From positions 1 through 36,026 of the forward strand of contig JANYIJ010000016.1 in assembly GCA_025362095.1 (NCBI GenBank): 36,026 nt of DNA, read 5' to 3'. Position numbers and translations under genes: made by a program. The notes below the pieces were generated by a model. It was given only the letters and a program-made list of their open reading frames with translations, was not told the origin of the DNA and ran no database searches. Positions 16,373 to 24,883 of the stretch are shown here, piece after piece. Numbering within the stretch: position 1 is the first letter of the stretch; every line of letters begins with the position of its first letter. This stretch comes from Gemmatimonadota bacterium. Its GTDB lineage: Bacteria > Gemmatimonadota > Gemmatimonadetes > Gemmatimonadales > Gemmatimonadaceae.

Positions 16373-17158
16373 GTGAACGCGAGCATTCGCCTCAGCGCCT
16401 GCGTCGCGATCTCGCTCGCCACGGCTGCCGGTGCGTGCGGGAGGTTCCCGCAGTTGCGTTCGCCGACGGCCAACCGGCAGCCGATAGAGAGCGCGAAGTC
16501 GTTCGTTGAGAGCGACGGGCATCGCATCCGCGTCGATGTGTATCAGCCCGCGCGCGCCGGCCGAAACCCCGCGGTGATCCTGCTTCACGGTTCGAGCGGG
16601 ATTCACCTGATCAATCCCAGCCTGGTCAATCGCTATGCCGCGGTGCTCGCCGAACAGGGCATCATCTGTTTCGTGGTGCACTACTTCGACGGCACCGGAG
16701 ATTTCATGGCGAGCGATTCGGTGGAGGCGGCGAACTATTTTCACTGGGTCCGCGAGCTGCACGACGCCGTGACGTGGGTTCGGGCGCGCCCGGACGTGAG
16801 GCCGAACCAGATCGCGTTGATGGGGCATTCGCTGGGTGCATGGCTTGCGGTCGGCGCGGCCGCGGCGGATCCGCGCATCGCGCGAATCGTGCTGCTCGGT
16901 TCCGGTCTCGAGCCGTTTCTCGCCGACAGCATCAAGCGTATGCCGCCCTCGCTGATGTTCCACGGCGACAAGGACAACGTGGTTCCGCTCTCCGACGCCG
17001 ACCACCTCGCCGATTTTTTGCGCGCGCACCGCTTCTCGGTGCAGTACAAGATCTATCCTGGCGAAGGCCACCAGTTCGCCGATTCTGCAGCGACCGATAT
17101 GCTGGAGCGCAGTGTTCGCTTTCTCGCCCCGGATCTGAAGCGCGCCCCTGGCAGATAG
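16373..17158 (+). CDS. alpha/beta-hydrolase, dienelactone-hydrolase-like lipoprotein
   Basis: A 261-residue hydrolase with a lipoprotein-type signal (ATAAGAC, Cys near 21). The catalytic triad is clear: nucleophile S153 in GHSLG, Asp in GDKDNVVP and His in GEGHQFAD. The oxyanion region is LLHGSSG. The HGDKDNVVP/GEGHQF spacing is that of dienelactone hydrolases and prolyl-oligopeptidase-like esterases. The substrate is unknown; export suggests an ester or peptide in the envelope. It starts with GTG, 7 nt after dUTPase, with GGAG too far upstream (13 nt) to be convincing. Confidence 0.85.
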   Translation: MNASIRLSACVAISLATAAGACGRFPQLRSPTANRQPIESAKSFVESDGHRIRVDVYQPARAGRNPAVILLHGSSGIHLINPSLVNRYAAVLAEQGIICFVVHYFDGTGDFMASDSVEAANYFHWVRELHDAVTWVRARPDVRPNQIALMGHSLGAWLAVGAAAADPRIARIVLLGSGLEPFLADSIKRMPPSLMFHGDKDNVVPLSDADHLADFLRAHRFSVQYKIYPGEGHQFADSAATDMLERSVRFLAPDLKRAPGR

Positions 17159-17167
17159 TCACGAACA

Positions 17168-17216
17168 ACTTCGGTTAACCAAGAAACACAAAACGTGTTA
17201 ACTCGTTTTGTGTTTC
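17168..17216. repeat. GTTAAC-box repeat copy 1 with a perfect 13-bp hairpin
   Basis: On the minus strand, 17205-17168 matches 28152-28189 at 33 of 38 positions without gaps (boxes CGAGTTAAC and GGTTAAC). GAAACACAAAACG (17183-17195) and CGTTTTGTGTTTC (17204-17216) pair perfectly around an 8-nt loop that holds GTTAAC and the stop codon of the deacylase gene. It sits between two convergent genes and could end both transcripts, but a U-tract is missing on both sides. Confidence 0.8.
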
Positions 17217-18763
17217 GCTAGTCGCAGTGCTCGCCCAGCGAGCACCCCGGTCGCCTTGCCGCCCTCCACCGCGACCCGCCCGTTCACAAACACCCACCGC
17301 ATCCCCACGGCCAACCGCTCGGGCGCGGCGTACGTCGCCAAATCTCGAATCGTTTTCGGATCGAACACGATCACATCCGCGAACCACCCGACCGCAATCT
17401 TCCCGCGTTCCACGATCTGCATGTCGCGCGCCGGCTGGCCACTGCCCGCCGCGATTGCGCGTTCCATCGATAGCACCGGCCGGTCAAGCACGTAATCGCG
17501 AATCTTCTTGGGAAACGTTCCGAACTTTCGCGGGTGGCCGTCGGATCCGTCTGAGCAGGTCGTGACGAAATCCGCGCGCATGAAGGCGTCCATGTCCTTC
17601 CCGTTCATGTTGAACGACGCGACGCTCTGATCGCCGACCGACCGGATGATCTGCAGCGCGGCTTCCACCGGCTCGACATTCCGCATTTCGCCGATCGCGT
17701 CGAGCCGCCTCCCCTCGAGATCGCGTTGACGCGAGCTCACGATCAGCATTGCGCTCGCGCCGCCGCGGCGCCGGAGATTTTCTCGCATCGCCGCCGCGAG
17801 TTTGGCGTGTATCGCCGGATCCGCGATGCGCGCGAGCAACGAGTCGCGGCCGCCGACTTCCGCCCACCGCGGCACAAGGGCCGACACGAGACTCGTGCCC
17901 GATGCATCGTATGGATATTGGCACGCCGAAACAGTCAGCCCTTCGCGCTGCGCAGCGTGGATCAGCGAGATGACGGTGTCCGCGTCACCGAACACGTCGA
18001 CGCCAAGCGCCTTGATATGCGAGAAGTGAACGGGAATGCGCGCCTCGCGCGAGATGCGCAGCACTTCGCGCACCGACGCGAGCAGGCCGATCGTGTATGA
18101 ACTCTCATCGCGCTGATGCGTGTCGTAGATCCCGCCGTGCGCGGCCGTGACCTTTGCGAGTTCGATCACCTCCTCGGTGCTCGAGTAGCTGCCGGGAGCG
18201 TAGTAGAGTCCAGTCGACATGCCGATCGCGCCCTCGGCCATTCCGCGCTCCACGAGCGCTTTCATCTGCTGGAGCTGTGACGCTGTGGGCGGTCGATCCG
18301 ACATGCCCATCACCTCGCCGCGGACGCTGCCCTGCGGAACGAAGAGCGCGGCATTGGTGCCGATGCCAGTGGAATCCCAGCGCGCGAGCAGCGCGCCGAT
18401 TCCCACCGGCCCGCTGCCGTCGTTGTTCGTGACGACGGTCGTCACGCCTTGCATGAGGTAGTCGACGTTCGCGCGTCGAGTGGCGTTCGAGAGATCACTC
18501 TGCGTGTGCGTGTGCGGGTCGATGAACCCGGGCGCGACGATCAGGCCGGTCGCGTCGATCGTGCGCGCCGCGGAGATGCGCGCGGCTTTCGCATCGCCAA
18601 CGAATACGATGCGGTCCGCGCGAATCGCCACGTCGGCGCGGCGGCCGGCGGCGCCTGAGCCGTCGTACACTGTTCCGCCGATAATGAGAACGTCTGCTGC
18701 TGTCTGCGCCGCTGCGGGGTGCGCCGAAATCGCTAGTGCGAACGCCAGCGCGACTCGTCTCAC
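17198..18763 (-). CDS. exported N-acyl-D-amino-acid deacylase (D-aminoacylase family amidohydrolase)
   Basis: A 521-residue amidohydrolase that would remove acyl groups from N-acyl-D-amino acids, perhaps during turnover of D-amino-acid-containing peptides. The GTG at 18763 is chosen: it starts a signal peptide (RRVALAFALAISAHPAAAQ) and overlaps the TGA of the DUF192 gene (GTGA). Family features: DVLIIGGTVYDGSG at the N-terminus, metal ligands in PGFIDPHTHTQ, DTHQRDES, HFSHIKALG, SDGSDGHPRKFGTFP, and the C-terminal beta-sandwich (GWFADVIVFDP, VFVNGRVAVEGG). Its last codons (AKHKTS) are encoded by one arm of the hairpin, so the repeat has shaped the C-terminus. Last gene of an operon with DinB and DUF192. 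Confidence 0.9.
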   Translation of the reverse strand: MRRVALAFALAISAHPAAAQTAADVLIIGGTVYDGSGAAGRRADVAIRADRIVFVGDAKAARISAARTIDATGLIVAPGFIDPHTHTQSDLSNATRRANVDYLMQGVTTVVTNNDGSGPVGIGALLARWDSTGIGTNAALFVPQGSVRGEVMGMSDRPPTASQLQQMKALVERGMAEGAIGMSTGLYYAPGSYSSTEEVIELAKVTAAHGGIYDTHQRDESSYTIGLLASVREVLRISREARIPVHFSHIKALGVDVFGDADTVISLIHAAQREGLTVSACQYPYDASGTSLVSALVPRWAEVGGRDSLLARIADPAIHAKLAAAMRENLRRRGGASAMLIVSSRQRDLEGRRLDAIGEMRNVEPVEAALQIIRSVGDQSVASFNMNGKDMDAFMRADFVTTCSDGSDGHPRKFGTFPKKIRDYVLDRPVLSMERAIAAGSGQPARDMQIVERGKIAVGWFADVIVFDPKTIRDLATYAAPERLAVGMRWVFVNGRVAVEGGKATGVLAGRALRLAKHKTS

Positions 18764-19230
18764 GGATCGATGATCGTGCCGGTGGGGAGCGAGAATGAAA
18801 CCGTGGTCCCTGCGGTCACTCCGTGCGACGTCATCCAGCCTTGGTTCGCTTCGAGAGCGTAGCGACATGAGCTCGTCGGCATGTGGAATACCAGCGACTG
18901 CGCGGCCATCTCATCAACATTGATCACCTTCATGTTCGCGTCGATGAACGCGATCGACAGTGGCGTCGGTGTGTTCTTCATCCAGAACGCGCAGTTCGAC
19001 GGTGTGTGATCGGTGCCGAACACGAATAGCATCCCGGAATTCGCGCCGAGCGACATGACGTTCATGAGCCCGGTGTCACGCGCGGCGCTGGTCGATGCGA
19101 TCTTCGCCGAGATCGTGCCACCGGAGAATACGACGTTGATGGTCGTGCTCACGGGAGTCACCGGTGAGTCGCTCTTGCCGCTGCAAGCGACGGCGGCGAC
19201 AAGCATCGAAACTGAGAGAAGTCGTTTCAC
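18760..19230 (-). CDS. DUF192-family lipoprotein
   Basis: A 156-residue protein. A GTG at 19230 begins KRLLSVSMLVAAVAC, a lipoprotein signal with Cys at about 17. The DUF192 (UPF0127) signature is complete: ARDTGLMNVMSL, SGMLFVFG, CAFWMKNTPTPLSIAFID, and ALEANQGW near the end. The family folds into a small beta-barrel of unknown function. The start is 10 nt after the DinB stop, and its own stop overlaps the deacylase GTG by 4 nt. A longer frame reaches upstream into the DinB gene but lacks the signal peptide at its start. Confidence 0.9.
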   Translation of the reverse strand: MKRLLSVSMLVAAVACSGKSDSPVTPVSTTINVVFSGGTISAKIASTSAARDTGLMNVMSLGANSGMLFVFGTDHTPSNCAFWMKNTPTPLSIAFIDANMKVINVDEMAAQSLVFHMPTSSCRYALEANQGWMTSHGVTAGTTVSFSLPTGTIIDP

Positions 19231-19240
19231 AGAACGAAAG

Positions 19241-20500
19241 CTAGCCGCCTCTCGGTTTCTTCGCGCCTTTCTCGCCGATTGGCACCCGCCGCGGCGGCCC
19301 CGTCCGGATCGCATCGTCGCCAAACTTCTCGCGCACACGATCCACCGCGCGCGAGAGATCGCGGTCGCGCTCCCGCTCCGGCGCCACGCCGTTCACCATC
19401 GGCGCTTCGAACATCGCCAGCTGCTCGGCCCGTCGTGCCGGCGACAGGTTTGAGAGCGAAATCCCCGCGAGACGCGCGGGGCCGCTGTGCTTCGCGCGAA
19501 GTTTCGCCAGCAAGGTCTCCGCAGGCTCGGTCACACCACGATCCGATTCGACGGGCTCGGGCAGCGTGTGGCCCATCGAGTACGTTGCGAAATCGCTCGT
19601 GCGCAGTTTCACCGTGATCGTGCGCGCGGCGAGGCCGGCGCCACGCAGATCGGCGGCGACCTTCGCGCCGAGGTGACGAAGCTCGGACAGCAGCTTCGCA
19701 GGGTCGGAGATGTCGCGGCCGAATGTTTCTTCGCGGCTGATTTGCCTGTTGCGGTCGCGCGCCTCGACCGCCGTCGCGCTGACGCCGCGCACGCGGTCGT
19801 GCAGCCATGCCGCGGTCTTCGGCCCGATCCAGCGTTCAAGCGTCGGAATATCCTGCTGCAGCGCGTCGTTCACGGTGACGAGCCCCACTCCAAGGAGGCG
19901 CTCCTGCAGCTTCGGCCCGATTCCGGGAATCTCGGCGAGCGAAACCTCGCTCATGAACTTCGCCACGCCGCCGTCAGGAACGATGTGCACGCCGCCGGCG
20001 TGCGGTGACCGCGACGGTTTCGCGCGCTCCGCCGCCAGTTTTGCGATCAGTTTGTTCGGTCCGCCGCCGATCGACAGCGAAAGTCCCGTCGTGGCGAGAA
20101 CGTCGGCGCGAATGCGTCGCGCCGTGGTGACGAGCGATTCCTGATGGTAGAGCGCCTCCGTGCCGCTCAGATCGAGATACCACTCGTCGATGCTGGCACC
20201 CTCGACCACCGGCGTGTATCGCTCGAGCACGCGGCGAATCTCGCGGCTCGCGTCGGAGCAGGCGTGACGCGGCACGGGGACGCACATGGCATTTGGGCAG
20301 AGGCGAAGGGCCTGCGCGATCGACATGGCGGAGCGCACGCCGAACGCGCGAGTCTCGTACGACGCGGAGCACACCACGCCGCGGCTGCCGGGTCTTCCTC
20401 CGACGATCAGCAGCGCCGCCTTGCCGGCGCCCTCTGGATCGACTTTGCGCGCGACTGCTACAAAGAAGGCGTCGGCGTCGGCGAGGAGGATGCGGGCCAT
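19241..20500 (-). CDS. dinB: DNA polymerase IV (Y family)
   Basis: A 419-residue translesion polymerase. Palm carboxylates are D8 (ADADAFF), D105 and E106 (SIDEWYLDL); F13 is the likely steric gate. The thumb helix-hairpin-helix is LAEIPGIGPKLQERL at about residue 200; the little-finger domain covers about 240-350. EQLAMFEA at about 370 is a beta-clamp binding motif (QLxMF). A basic tail follows it, which is unusual since the clamp motif is often at the very end. The start codon has no Shine-Dalgarno sequence, but TATTCT lies 6 nt upstream. I see no LexA-like site in the short upstream region, which is mostly hairpin. First gene of the operon with DUF192 and the deacylase. Confidence 0.93.
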   Translation of the reverse strand: MARILLADADAFFVAVARKVDPEGAGKAALLIVGGRPGSRGVVCSASYETRAFGVRSAMSIAQALRLCPNAMCVPVPRHACSDASREIRRVLERYTPVVEGASIDEWYLDLSGTEALYHQESLVTTARRIRADVLATTGLSLSIGGGPNKLIAKLAAERAKPSRSPHAGGVHIVPDGGVAKFMSEVSLAEIPGIGPKLQERLLGVGLVTVNDALQQDIPTLERWIGPKTAAWLHDRVRGVSATAVEARDRNRQISREETFGRDISDPAKLLSELRHLGAKVAADLRGAGLAARTITVKLRTSDFATYSMGHTLPEPVESDRGVTEPAETLLAKLRAKHSGPARLAGISLSNLSPARRAEQLAMFEAPMVNGVAPERERDRDLSRAVDRVREKFGDDAIRTGPPRRVPIGEKGAKKPRGG

Positions 20501-20506
20501 CCGAAA

Positions 20507-20512
20507 AGAATA
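20507..20512 (-). promoter_or_regulatory. putative -10 box (TATTCT) of dinB
   Basis: TATTCT on the minus strand ends 6 nt before the ATG at 20500. The -35 region would fall in or beside the base of the upstream hairpin. Probable leaderless start. Confidence 0.42.
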
Positions 20513-20536
20513 GACAGGAGAACCGAAACGACGGCA

Positions 20537-20616
20537 AATGGCGAGTCGTTAATGGCAACGGCGGCGAGTGGGTTGATGCTCCCACTCGCCGCTGTTGCTA
20601 ATAACGACTCGCCATT
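20537..20616. repeat. 80-nt intergenic hairpin behind the OmpA gene
   Basis: AATGGCGAGTCGTTA (20537-20551) pairs perfectly with 20602-20616; inside it CAAC/GTTG and GCGGCGAGTGGG (20561-20572) with CCCACTCGCCGC (20581-20592) pair around an 8-nt loop. Only a small internal bulge interrupts the stem. It begins 7 nt after the OmpA stop and could terminate or protect that message. No U-tract follows. Confidence 0.88.
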
Positions 20617-20623
20617 CGCTGTC

Positions 20624-21691
20624 TTACGGCAGCTCGATAATCACCACGCGACGGTTGAGCGCCCGTCCGGCCGGATTGTCCTTGCCGTTGATCTCGTTGT
20701 CGGCAACCGGCTGCGATTCGCCGAAGCTCCTGGTGCTGACGCGAGCGATGTTGACGCCCTGCGTCCCGAGGTACGCCTTCACCGACTCAGCGCGGCGCAT
20801 GCCGAGCTTCATGTTGTATTCGTCCGAACCCTTGCTGTCGGTGTTGCCCTGGATTTCCACGTTCACGTCGTTGTGGTCCTTCAGGTAGCGTACCGCAACC
20901 TGTAGCGTGTCCTTCGCGCCCTTGGTCAGCGTGCTCTTGTCGAACTCGAACAGCACGGCCTTGAGCGTGAAGAGTTCACGTGCACGGGCAGGTGCCGGTG
21001 CGGGCGGTGGTGTCGGAGCGGGAGCCGGAGCTACGACGACTGGTGCCGGCGGCGGTGGCGGCGGCGGTGCCGGAGCGGGAGCAGGCGCCGGAGCGGGCGG
21101 CACGTATTCAGGAGCCGGCGCGACGTACTCAGGCTTGCACGGGCTGTTGCGCGCCTTGTTTCCGAGGAACCAGCTGACGCCGAGTCGAACATTGAACGTT
21201 TGCGTTGCGGCGCCGGGCTTCGGAGTCTGGTCGGACGGGTCCTTGAAATCTTCGACGATGTCAGCGCGCCACGACCACCTCGGGCTCATGCACTGACGAA
21301 TGCCGATCGTGGCGTTCCAGCCGCCGTCGTACGCATTGTGGGTGGTGTCGCCCTTGTAGTTGGTCCCCGTGAAGCCGCCGCCAATGAGCAAAAACGTCTT
21401 CCGCGAGAGCGGCCAGTTGTAGATCAGGTCGACACGGTTGTTCCAGACGTTGATCGAGCTCTGGGTGAGCGTGTGCGTCGGGATGACAGACGCGTCATAC
21501 TCAAGCGCGATTCTCGGAAGCAGGAACACGCCGAACCGGGCGCCTCCGCCGAAGTTGCTCTTGATATGCGTAGTGTCTGCAAAATTGCTGAACTGCCCGA
21601 AGATGCCTGCTTCGACTGCGATCCGCTGCTGCGCTTGCAGCGAACTCGCGGCAAACGTCAAAAGCGCTGCTGAAACCAAGTAACGTCGCAT
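20624..21691 (-). CDS. OmpA-family outer-membrane protein
   Basis: A 355-residue protein with a signal peptide (SAALLTFAASSLQAQ). Residues of about 22-180 form an 8-stranded-type beta-barrel (alternating aromatic strands such as GGGARFGVFLLPRIALEYD and RTFNVRLGVSWFLG-like ends), then a Pro/Ala-rich linker, about 50 residues, and a C-terminal OmpA domain (VLFEFDKSTL, GNTDSKGSDEYNMKLG, RRAESVKAYL, NRRVVIIEL). The domain binds peptidoglycan; GNTD replaces the usual GHTD. The start at 21691 has AAGGAG 9 nt upstream. It is divergent from acetoacetyl-CoA synthetase; two abutting palindromes lie about 100-125 nt upstream. Confidence 0.92.
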   Translation of the reverse strand: MRRYLVSAALLTFAASSLQAQQRIAVEAGIFGQFSNFADTTHIKSNFGGGARFGVFLLPRIALEYDASVIPTHTLTQSSINVWNNRVDLIYNWPLSRKTFLLIGGGFTGTNYKGDTTHNAYDGGWNATIGIRQCMSPRWSWRADIVEDFKDPSDQTPKPGAATQTFNVRLGVSWFLGNKARNSPCKPEYVAPAPEYVPPAPAPAPAPAPPPPPPPAPVVVAPAPAPTPPPAPAPARARELFTLKAVLFEFDKSTLTKGAKDTLQVAVRYLKDHNDVNVEIQGNTDSKGSDEYNMKLGMRRAESVKAYLGTQGVNIARVSTRSFGESQPVADNEINGKDNPAGRALNRRVVIIELP

Positions 21692-21791
21692 GCTGTGTGA
21701 CTCCTTGTGGTGGACGGAGCGCCTTCCGTGATGTGCGGCGATCCATCGTGCGGTTTGCTGTGAATGAGGGAAACCCACACTGGATAAACTG

Positions 21792-21815
21792 CCCAATTGG
21801 GGTGCAAGGTTGCAC
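21792..21815. promoter_or_regulatory. two abutting palindromes in the ompA-type/acetoacetyl-CoA synthetase promoter region
   Basis: CCCAATTGGG (21792-21801) is directly followed by GTGCAA-GG-TTGCAC (21802-21815). On the minus strand TTGCAC could serve as -35 box for the OmpA gene, with TATCCA about 15 nt downstream. This arrangement fits operator sites; the regulator is unknown. Confidence 0.4.
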
Positions 21816-21882
21816 TGACCGAAAGGAGTAGCCCGGGATGGCACTTTAGTGGTAGAACTGTCGCGTTTCGGCCTCCCGGCGG

Positions 21883-21888
21883 TAAAAT
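21883..21888 (+). promoter_or_regulatory. putative -10 box (TAAAAT) of acetoacetyl-CoA synthetase
   Basis: TAAAAT, close to consensus, ends 5 nt before the ATG at 21894. This favours that ATG over an upstream in-frame GTG at 21849, and suggests a leaderless message heading the Phe/Tyr catabolic block. Confidence 0.45.
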
Positions 21889-21893
21889 TCCCG

Positions 21894-23873
21894 ATGCTTC
21901 GTTTCCTGGAGGCGGTTCGCGCGCTCCACCCGTCTACGCCCACAATCGGCGCGCCGTACGCGGCGTGGCATGCGTGGTCGTGCGAACATCCGGATGAGTT
22001 TTGGGCGTCGGTCTGGCGATTCACCGGCATCGTCGCGGAAGAGCATCCGGGACGCGATCCATGGGATCAAGTCGTGCACGGCTTCGACCGCATGGCGCCG
22101 CCCGATCCCGAGCTCGGTCCGCTCTGGTTTCGCGGCGCGCGACTGAATTTCGCGGAGAATCTTCTGCGCAGACGCGGCGATTCGGCGGCGATAATTTTCC
22201 GAGACGAACGCGGGTCACGCCGGGAGATCAGCCACGATGCGCTCGTCGCCGGGGTCGCGCGCATCGCGGCCGCGCTGCGCGCGAGCGGAGTTCGCCCCGG
22301 CGATCGCATTGCGGGATTTCTTCCGAACATTCCGGAAGCGGTGATCGCGATGCTCGCGTGCGCGTCGTGCGGCGCGCTCTGGTCGTCGTGCTCGCCGGAC
22401 TTCGGCACGGCGGGCGTTCTCGACCGGTTTGGACAGATCGAGCCGCGTGTGCTGTTCGTCGCCGATGGCTATCGATACGCGGGAAAGGAGATCGACTCGC
22501 TCGGCCGCGCGCGCGAGATCGTCGCAGCCGTTCCGTCGATCGAGCGCGTGGTGGTGATTCCCTTTCTGCGCGACACAATACGCGATGCCGCGCTGGCCGA
22601 TATGCGCGGCGCGGAATCGTGGGAGCGGTTTGGAGCGCGGGGCGATGGCGCGCCGCTCCAGTTCGAACGCCTGCCGTTCGACCACCCGCTGTACATCATG
22701 TACTCGTCCGGCACGACGGGACCCCCGAAGTGCATGGTGCACGGAGCCGGCGGCACGCTGATTCAGCACCTGAAAGAGCATCAGCTGCACACGGGCATCG
22801 CCCCGGGTGATCGCGTTTTCTATTTCACGACGTGCGGCTGGATGATGTGGAACTGGCTCGTGAGCGCGCTCGCGAGCGGCGCGACGATCGTGCTGTACGA
22901 CGGTTCACCGATGCCGCAAGGCTCGCATGCCGCGCTTTGGACGATGGCCGCCGAGGAGCGCGTGAACGTGTTCGGCACGAGCGCCAAGTTCCTCGCGACT
23001 TCGGAGAAGCACGGGTTAAAGCCGGCGTTGACGCACGATTTGCGCGCGCTGCGCATGATTCTCTCAACGGGCAGTCCGCTCGCCGCGCACGGCTACGACT
23101 ATGTTGAGCGCGACGTGAAACCGGGTGTGCACGTCGCGAGCATCTCCGGCGGCACCGACATCATCTCCTGTTTCGCGCTCGGCAACCCGATGCTGCCGGT
23201 ACATCGCGGCGAGCTGCAATGCCGGGGACTCGGCATGGCCGTGGAGGTGTTCGACGAGCACGCGAAATCGATGCGGCTGACCGCCGGCGAGCTCGTCTGC
23301 ACAAAGCCGTTTCCGTCGATGCCGGTCTCATTCTGGAACGATTCGAACCGCGCGAAATACAATGCGGCGTACTTCCAGCTCTTTCCGGACGTCTGGGGCC
23401 ACGGTGATTGGGCGGAGATCACGGAGCACGACGGCGTGATCATCTATGGCCGCAGCGACGCGACACTCAACCCGGGCGGTGTTCGCATAGGGACGGCCGA
23501 GATTTACCGGCAGGTCGAGCAGCTCGATGAGGTGCTGGAGAGCGTCGTCGTCGCGCAGCAGGTGCACACACCAATCGGCGACGACGAGCGCGTGGTGCTG
23601 TTCGTGCGGTTGCAACCGGGTTTGACTCTGGGCGATGGGTTGCGCGAGAGAGTCCGAACGCTCGTGCGCGCGAGCTGTTCACCGCACCATGTTCCACAGG
23701 TCATTATTCAGGTAGATGACATTCCACGCACGATCAGTGGCAAGATCACGGAACTCGCGGTTCGTGACGTGATCCACGGCCGCACAGTCAAGAACATCGA
23801 CGCGCTCGCCAATCCGGCCGCGCTCGAATTATTTCGCAACCTCCCCGAACTCGACCACTCGCAAATTCCATGA
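21894..23873 (+). CDS. acetoacetyl-CoA synthetase
   Basis: A 659-residue acyl-adenylate-forming enzyme: acetoacetate + ATP + CoA to acetoacetyl-CoA. The AMP-binding loop is YSSGTTGPPKCMVHG; further motifs are TCGWMMWNWL, SISGGTDI, YGRSDATLNPGGVRIGTAEIY and the catalytic Lys in TISGKITE near the end. The N-terminal part RFLEAVRALHP and the WSxxHPDEFWASVW segment are those of the acetoacetyl-CoA family rather than acetyl-CoA synthetase; the length is also typical. It heads the plus-strand block of Phe/Tyr degradation genes, whose final product is fumarate plus acetoacetate, so its role there is to activate acetoacetate. The stop overlaps the next start (ATGA). Confidence 0.92.
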   Translation: MLRFLEAVRALHPSTPTIGAPYAAWHAWSCEHPDEFWASVWRFTGIVAEEHPGRDPWDQVVHGFDRMAPPDPELGPLWFRGARLNFAENLLRRRGDSAAIIFRDERGSRREISHDALVAGVARIAAALRASGVRPGDRIAGFLPNIPEAVIAMLACASCGALWSSCSPDFGTAGVLDRFGQIEPRVLFVADGYRYAGKEIDSLGRAREIVAAVPSIERVVVIPFLRDTIRDAALADMRGAESWERFGARGDGAPLQFERLPFDHPLYIMYSSGTTGPPKCMVHGAGGTLIQHLKEHQLHTGIAPGDRVFYFTTCGWMMWNWLVSALASGATIVLYDGSPMPQGSHAALWTMAAEERVNVFGTSAKFLATSEKHGLKPALTHDLRALRMILSTGSPLAAHGYDYVERDVKPGVHVASISGGTDIISCFALGNPMLPVHRGELQCRGLGMAVEVFDEHAKSMRLTAGELVCTKPFPSMPVSFWNDSNRAKYNAAYFQLFPDVWGHGDWAEITEHDGVIIYGRSDATLNPGGVRIGTAEIYRQVEQLDEVLESVVVAQQVHTPIGDDERVVLFVRLQPGLTLGDGLRERVRTLVRASCSPHHVPQVIIQVDDIPRTISGKITELAVRDVIHGRTVKNIDALANPAALELFRNLPELDHSQIP

Positions 23874-24844
23874 GCGCCACCGCCCTGCACGAGACAAAGA
23901 CTCTGGTGACCGCCGACGACATCCGTGCCGCCCACGACGTGATTGATTCGCGCGTGCGCCGGACGCCGATGATGCATTCCGTGCAGCTCAGCGACCGGCT
24001 CGGATTCGATCTGCACCTCAAGCTCGAACTCTTTCAGAAGACCGGATCATTCAAGGTGCGCGGCGCGCTCAATCGTGTGCACGCGCTGACGGCAGAGGAA
24101 AAGAAGCGCGGTGTGGTCACGATGTCCGCCGGCAATCACGCGCAAGGCGTCGCGTTCGCTGCGCGGGAGATGGGGACGCACGCCGTGATCGTCATGCCGG
24201 CGAAGGCCGTGAAGAGCAAAGTTGAGGCGACGCGCAACTACGGCGGCGAGGTCGTCCTCACTGAGGCCGATCTCGTCGATACGATGAACGCGATCAGGGA
24301 AGAACGAAATCTCGTGGTGGTGAGCCCGTTTGACGATCCCGAAGTGATCGCGGGCGCCGGAACGGTGGGCGATGAAATTCTCGATGACGTGCCGCTGGCC
24401 GACGTGATCATCACCGGAGTGGGCGGCGGCGGAATTCTGAGCGGGGTCGCGGTCGCGGCGCTGGCGAGGAAACCGGACATTCGCGTGATCGGCGTTGAAC
24501 CGGTGGGCGCTGCGGCGATGCAGCTCAGCCGCGAGCGCGGGTCACCGCAGAAGCTCGACAAGACCGACACCGTCGCAGACGGACTCGCCGCGCCGCACGC
24601 CGGTGCACTGACCTACGCGCACGTGATTCAGCTCGGACTGGAAATCGTGACGATTCCCGACAGCGCAATCGTGGATGCGATGTGGACGATTATTGAGCGT
24701 TGTAAGGTGCTTGCAGAGCCTGCTGCCGCGGCTGGTCTGGCGGCGCTGCTCTCGGGTGCGGTGAAGGTCGATCCGGGTTCGAGCGTAGTCTGCATCGTGA
24801 CGGGCGGGAACGCGGACAGGGAGAAGCTCCGCTCGCTGGCGTAA
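23870..24844 (+). CDS. threonine/serine dehydratase, PLP-dependent, catabolic type
   Basis: A 324-residue fold-type II PLP enzyme. K62 in TGSFKVRGA forms the Schiff base; SAGNHAQG and the Gly-rich GVGGGGILSG loop bind the cofactor phosphate. The end IVTGGNAD is typical. There is no ACT regulatory domain, so it resembles the catabolic enzyme (threonine to 2-oxobutyrate, or serine to pyruvate) or serine racemase-like forms. It overlaps acetoacetyl-CoA synthetase by 4 nt and precedes phenylalanine hydroxylase, linking it to amino-acid catabolism. Substrate cannot be fixed from sequence alone. Confidence 0.88.
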   Translation: MSATALHETKTLVTADDIRAAHDVIDSRVRRTPMMHSVQLSDRLGFDLHLKLELFQKTGSFKVRGALNRVHALTAEEKKRGVVTMSAGNHAQGVAFAAREMGTHAVIVMPAKAVKSKVEATRNYGGEVVLTEADLVDTMNAIREERNLVVVSPFDDPEVIAGAGTVGDEILDDVPLADVIITGVGGGGILSGVAVAALARKPDIRVIGVEPVGAAAMQLSRERGSPQKLDKTDTVADGLAAPHAGALTYAHVIQLGLEIVTIPDSAIVDAMWTIIERCKVLAEPAAAAGLAALLSGAVKVDPGSSVVCIVTGGNADREKLRSLA

Positions 24845-24883
24845 CCCGGCTATATTTCCCCCAAGGCACTCCACAGGGGGAAA

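Noticed and set aside
20501-20536. LexA operator in front of dinB
   Set aside because: I see no CTG-N10-CAG or GAAC-type dyad in the short space between the hairpin and the start codon.
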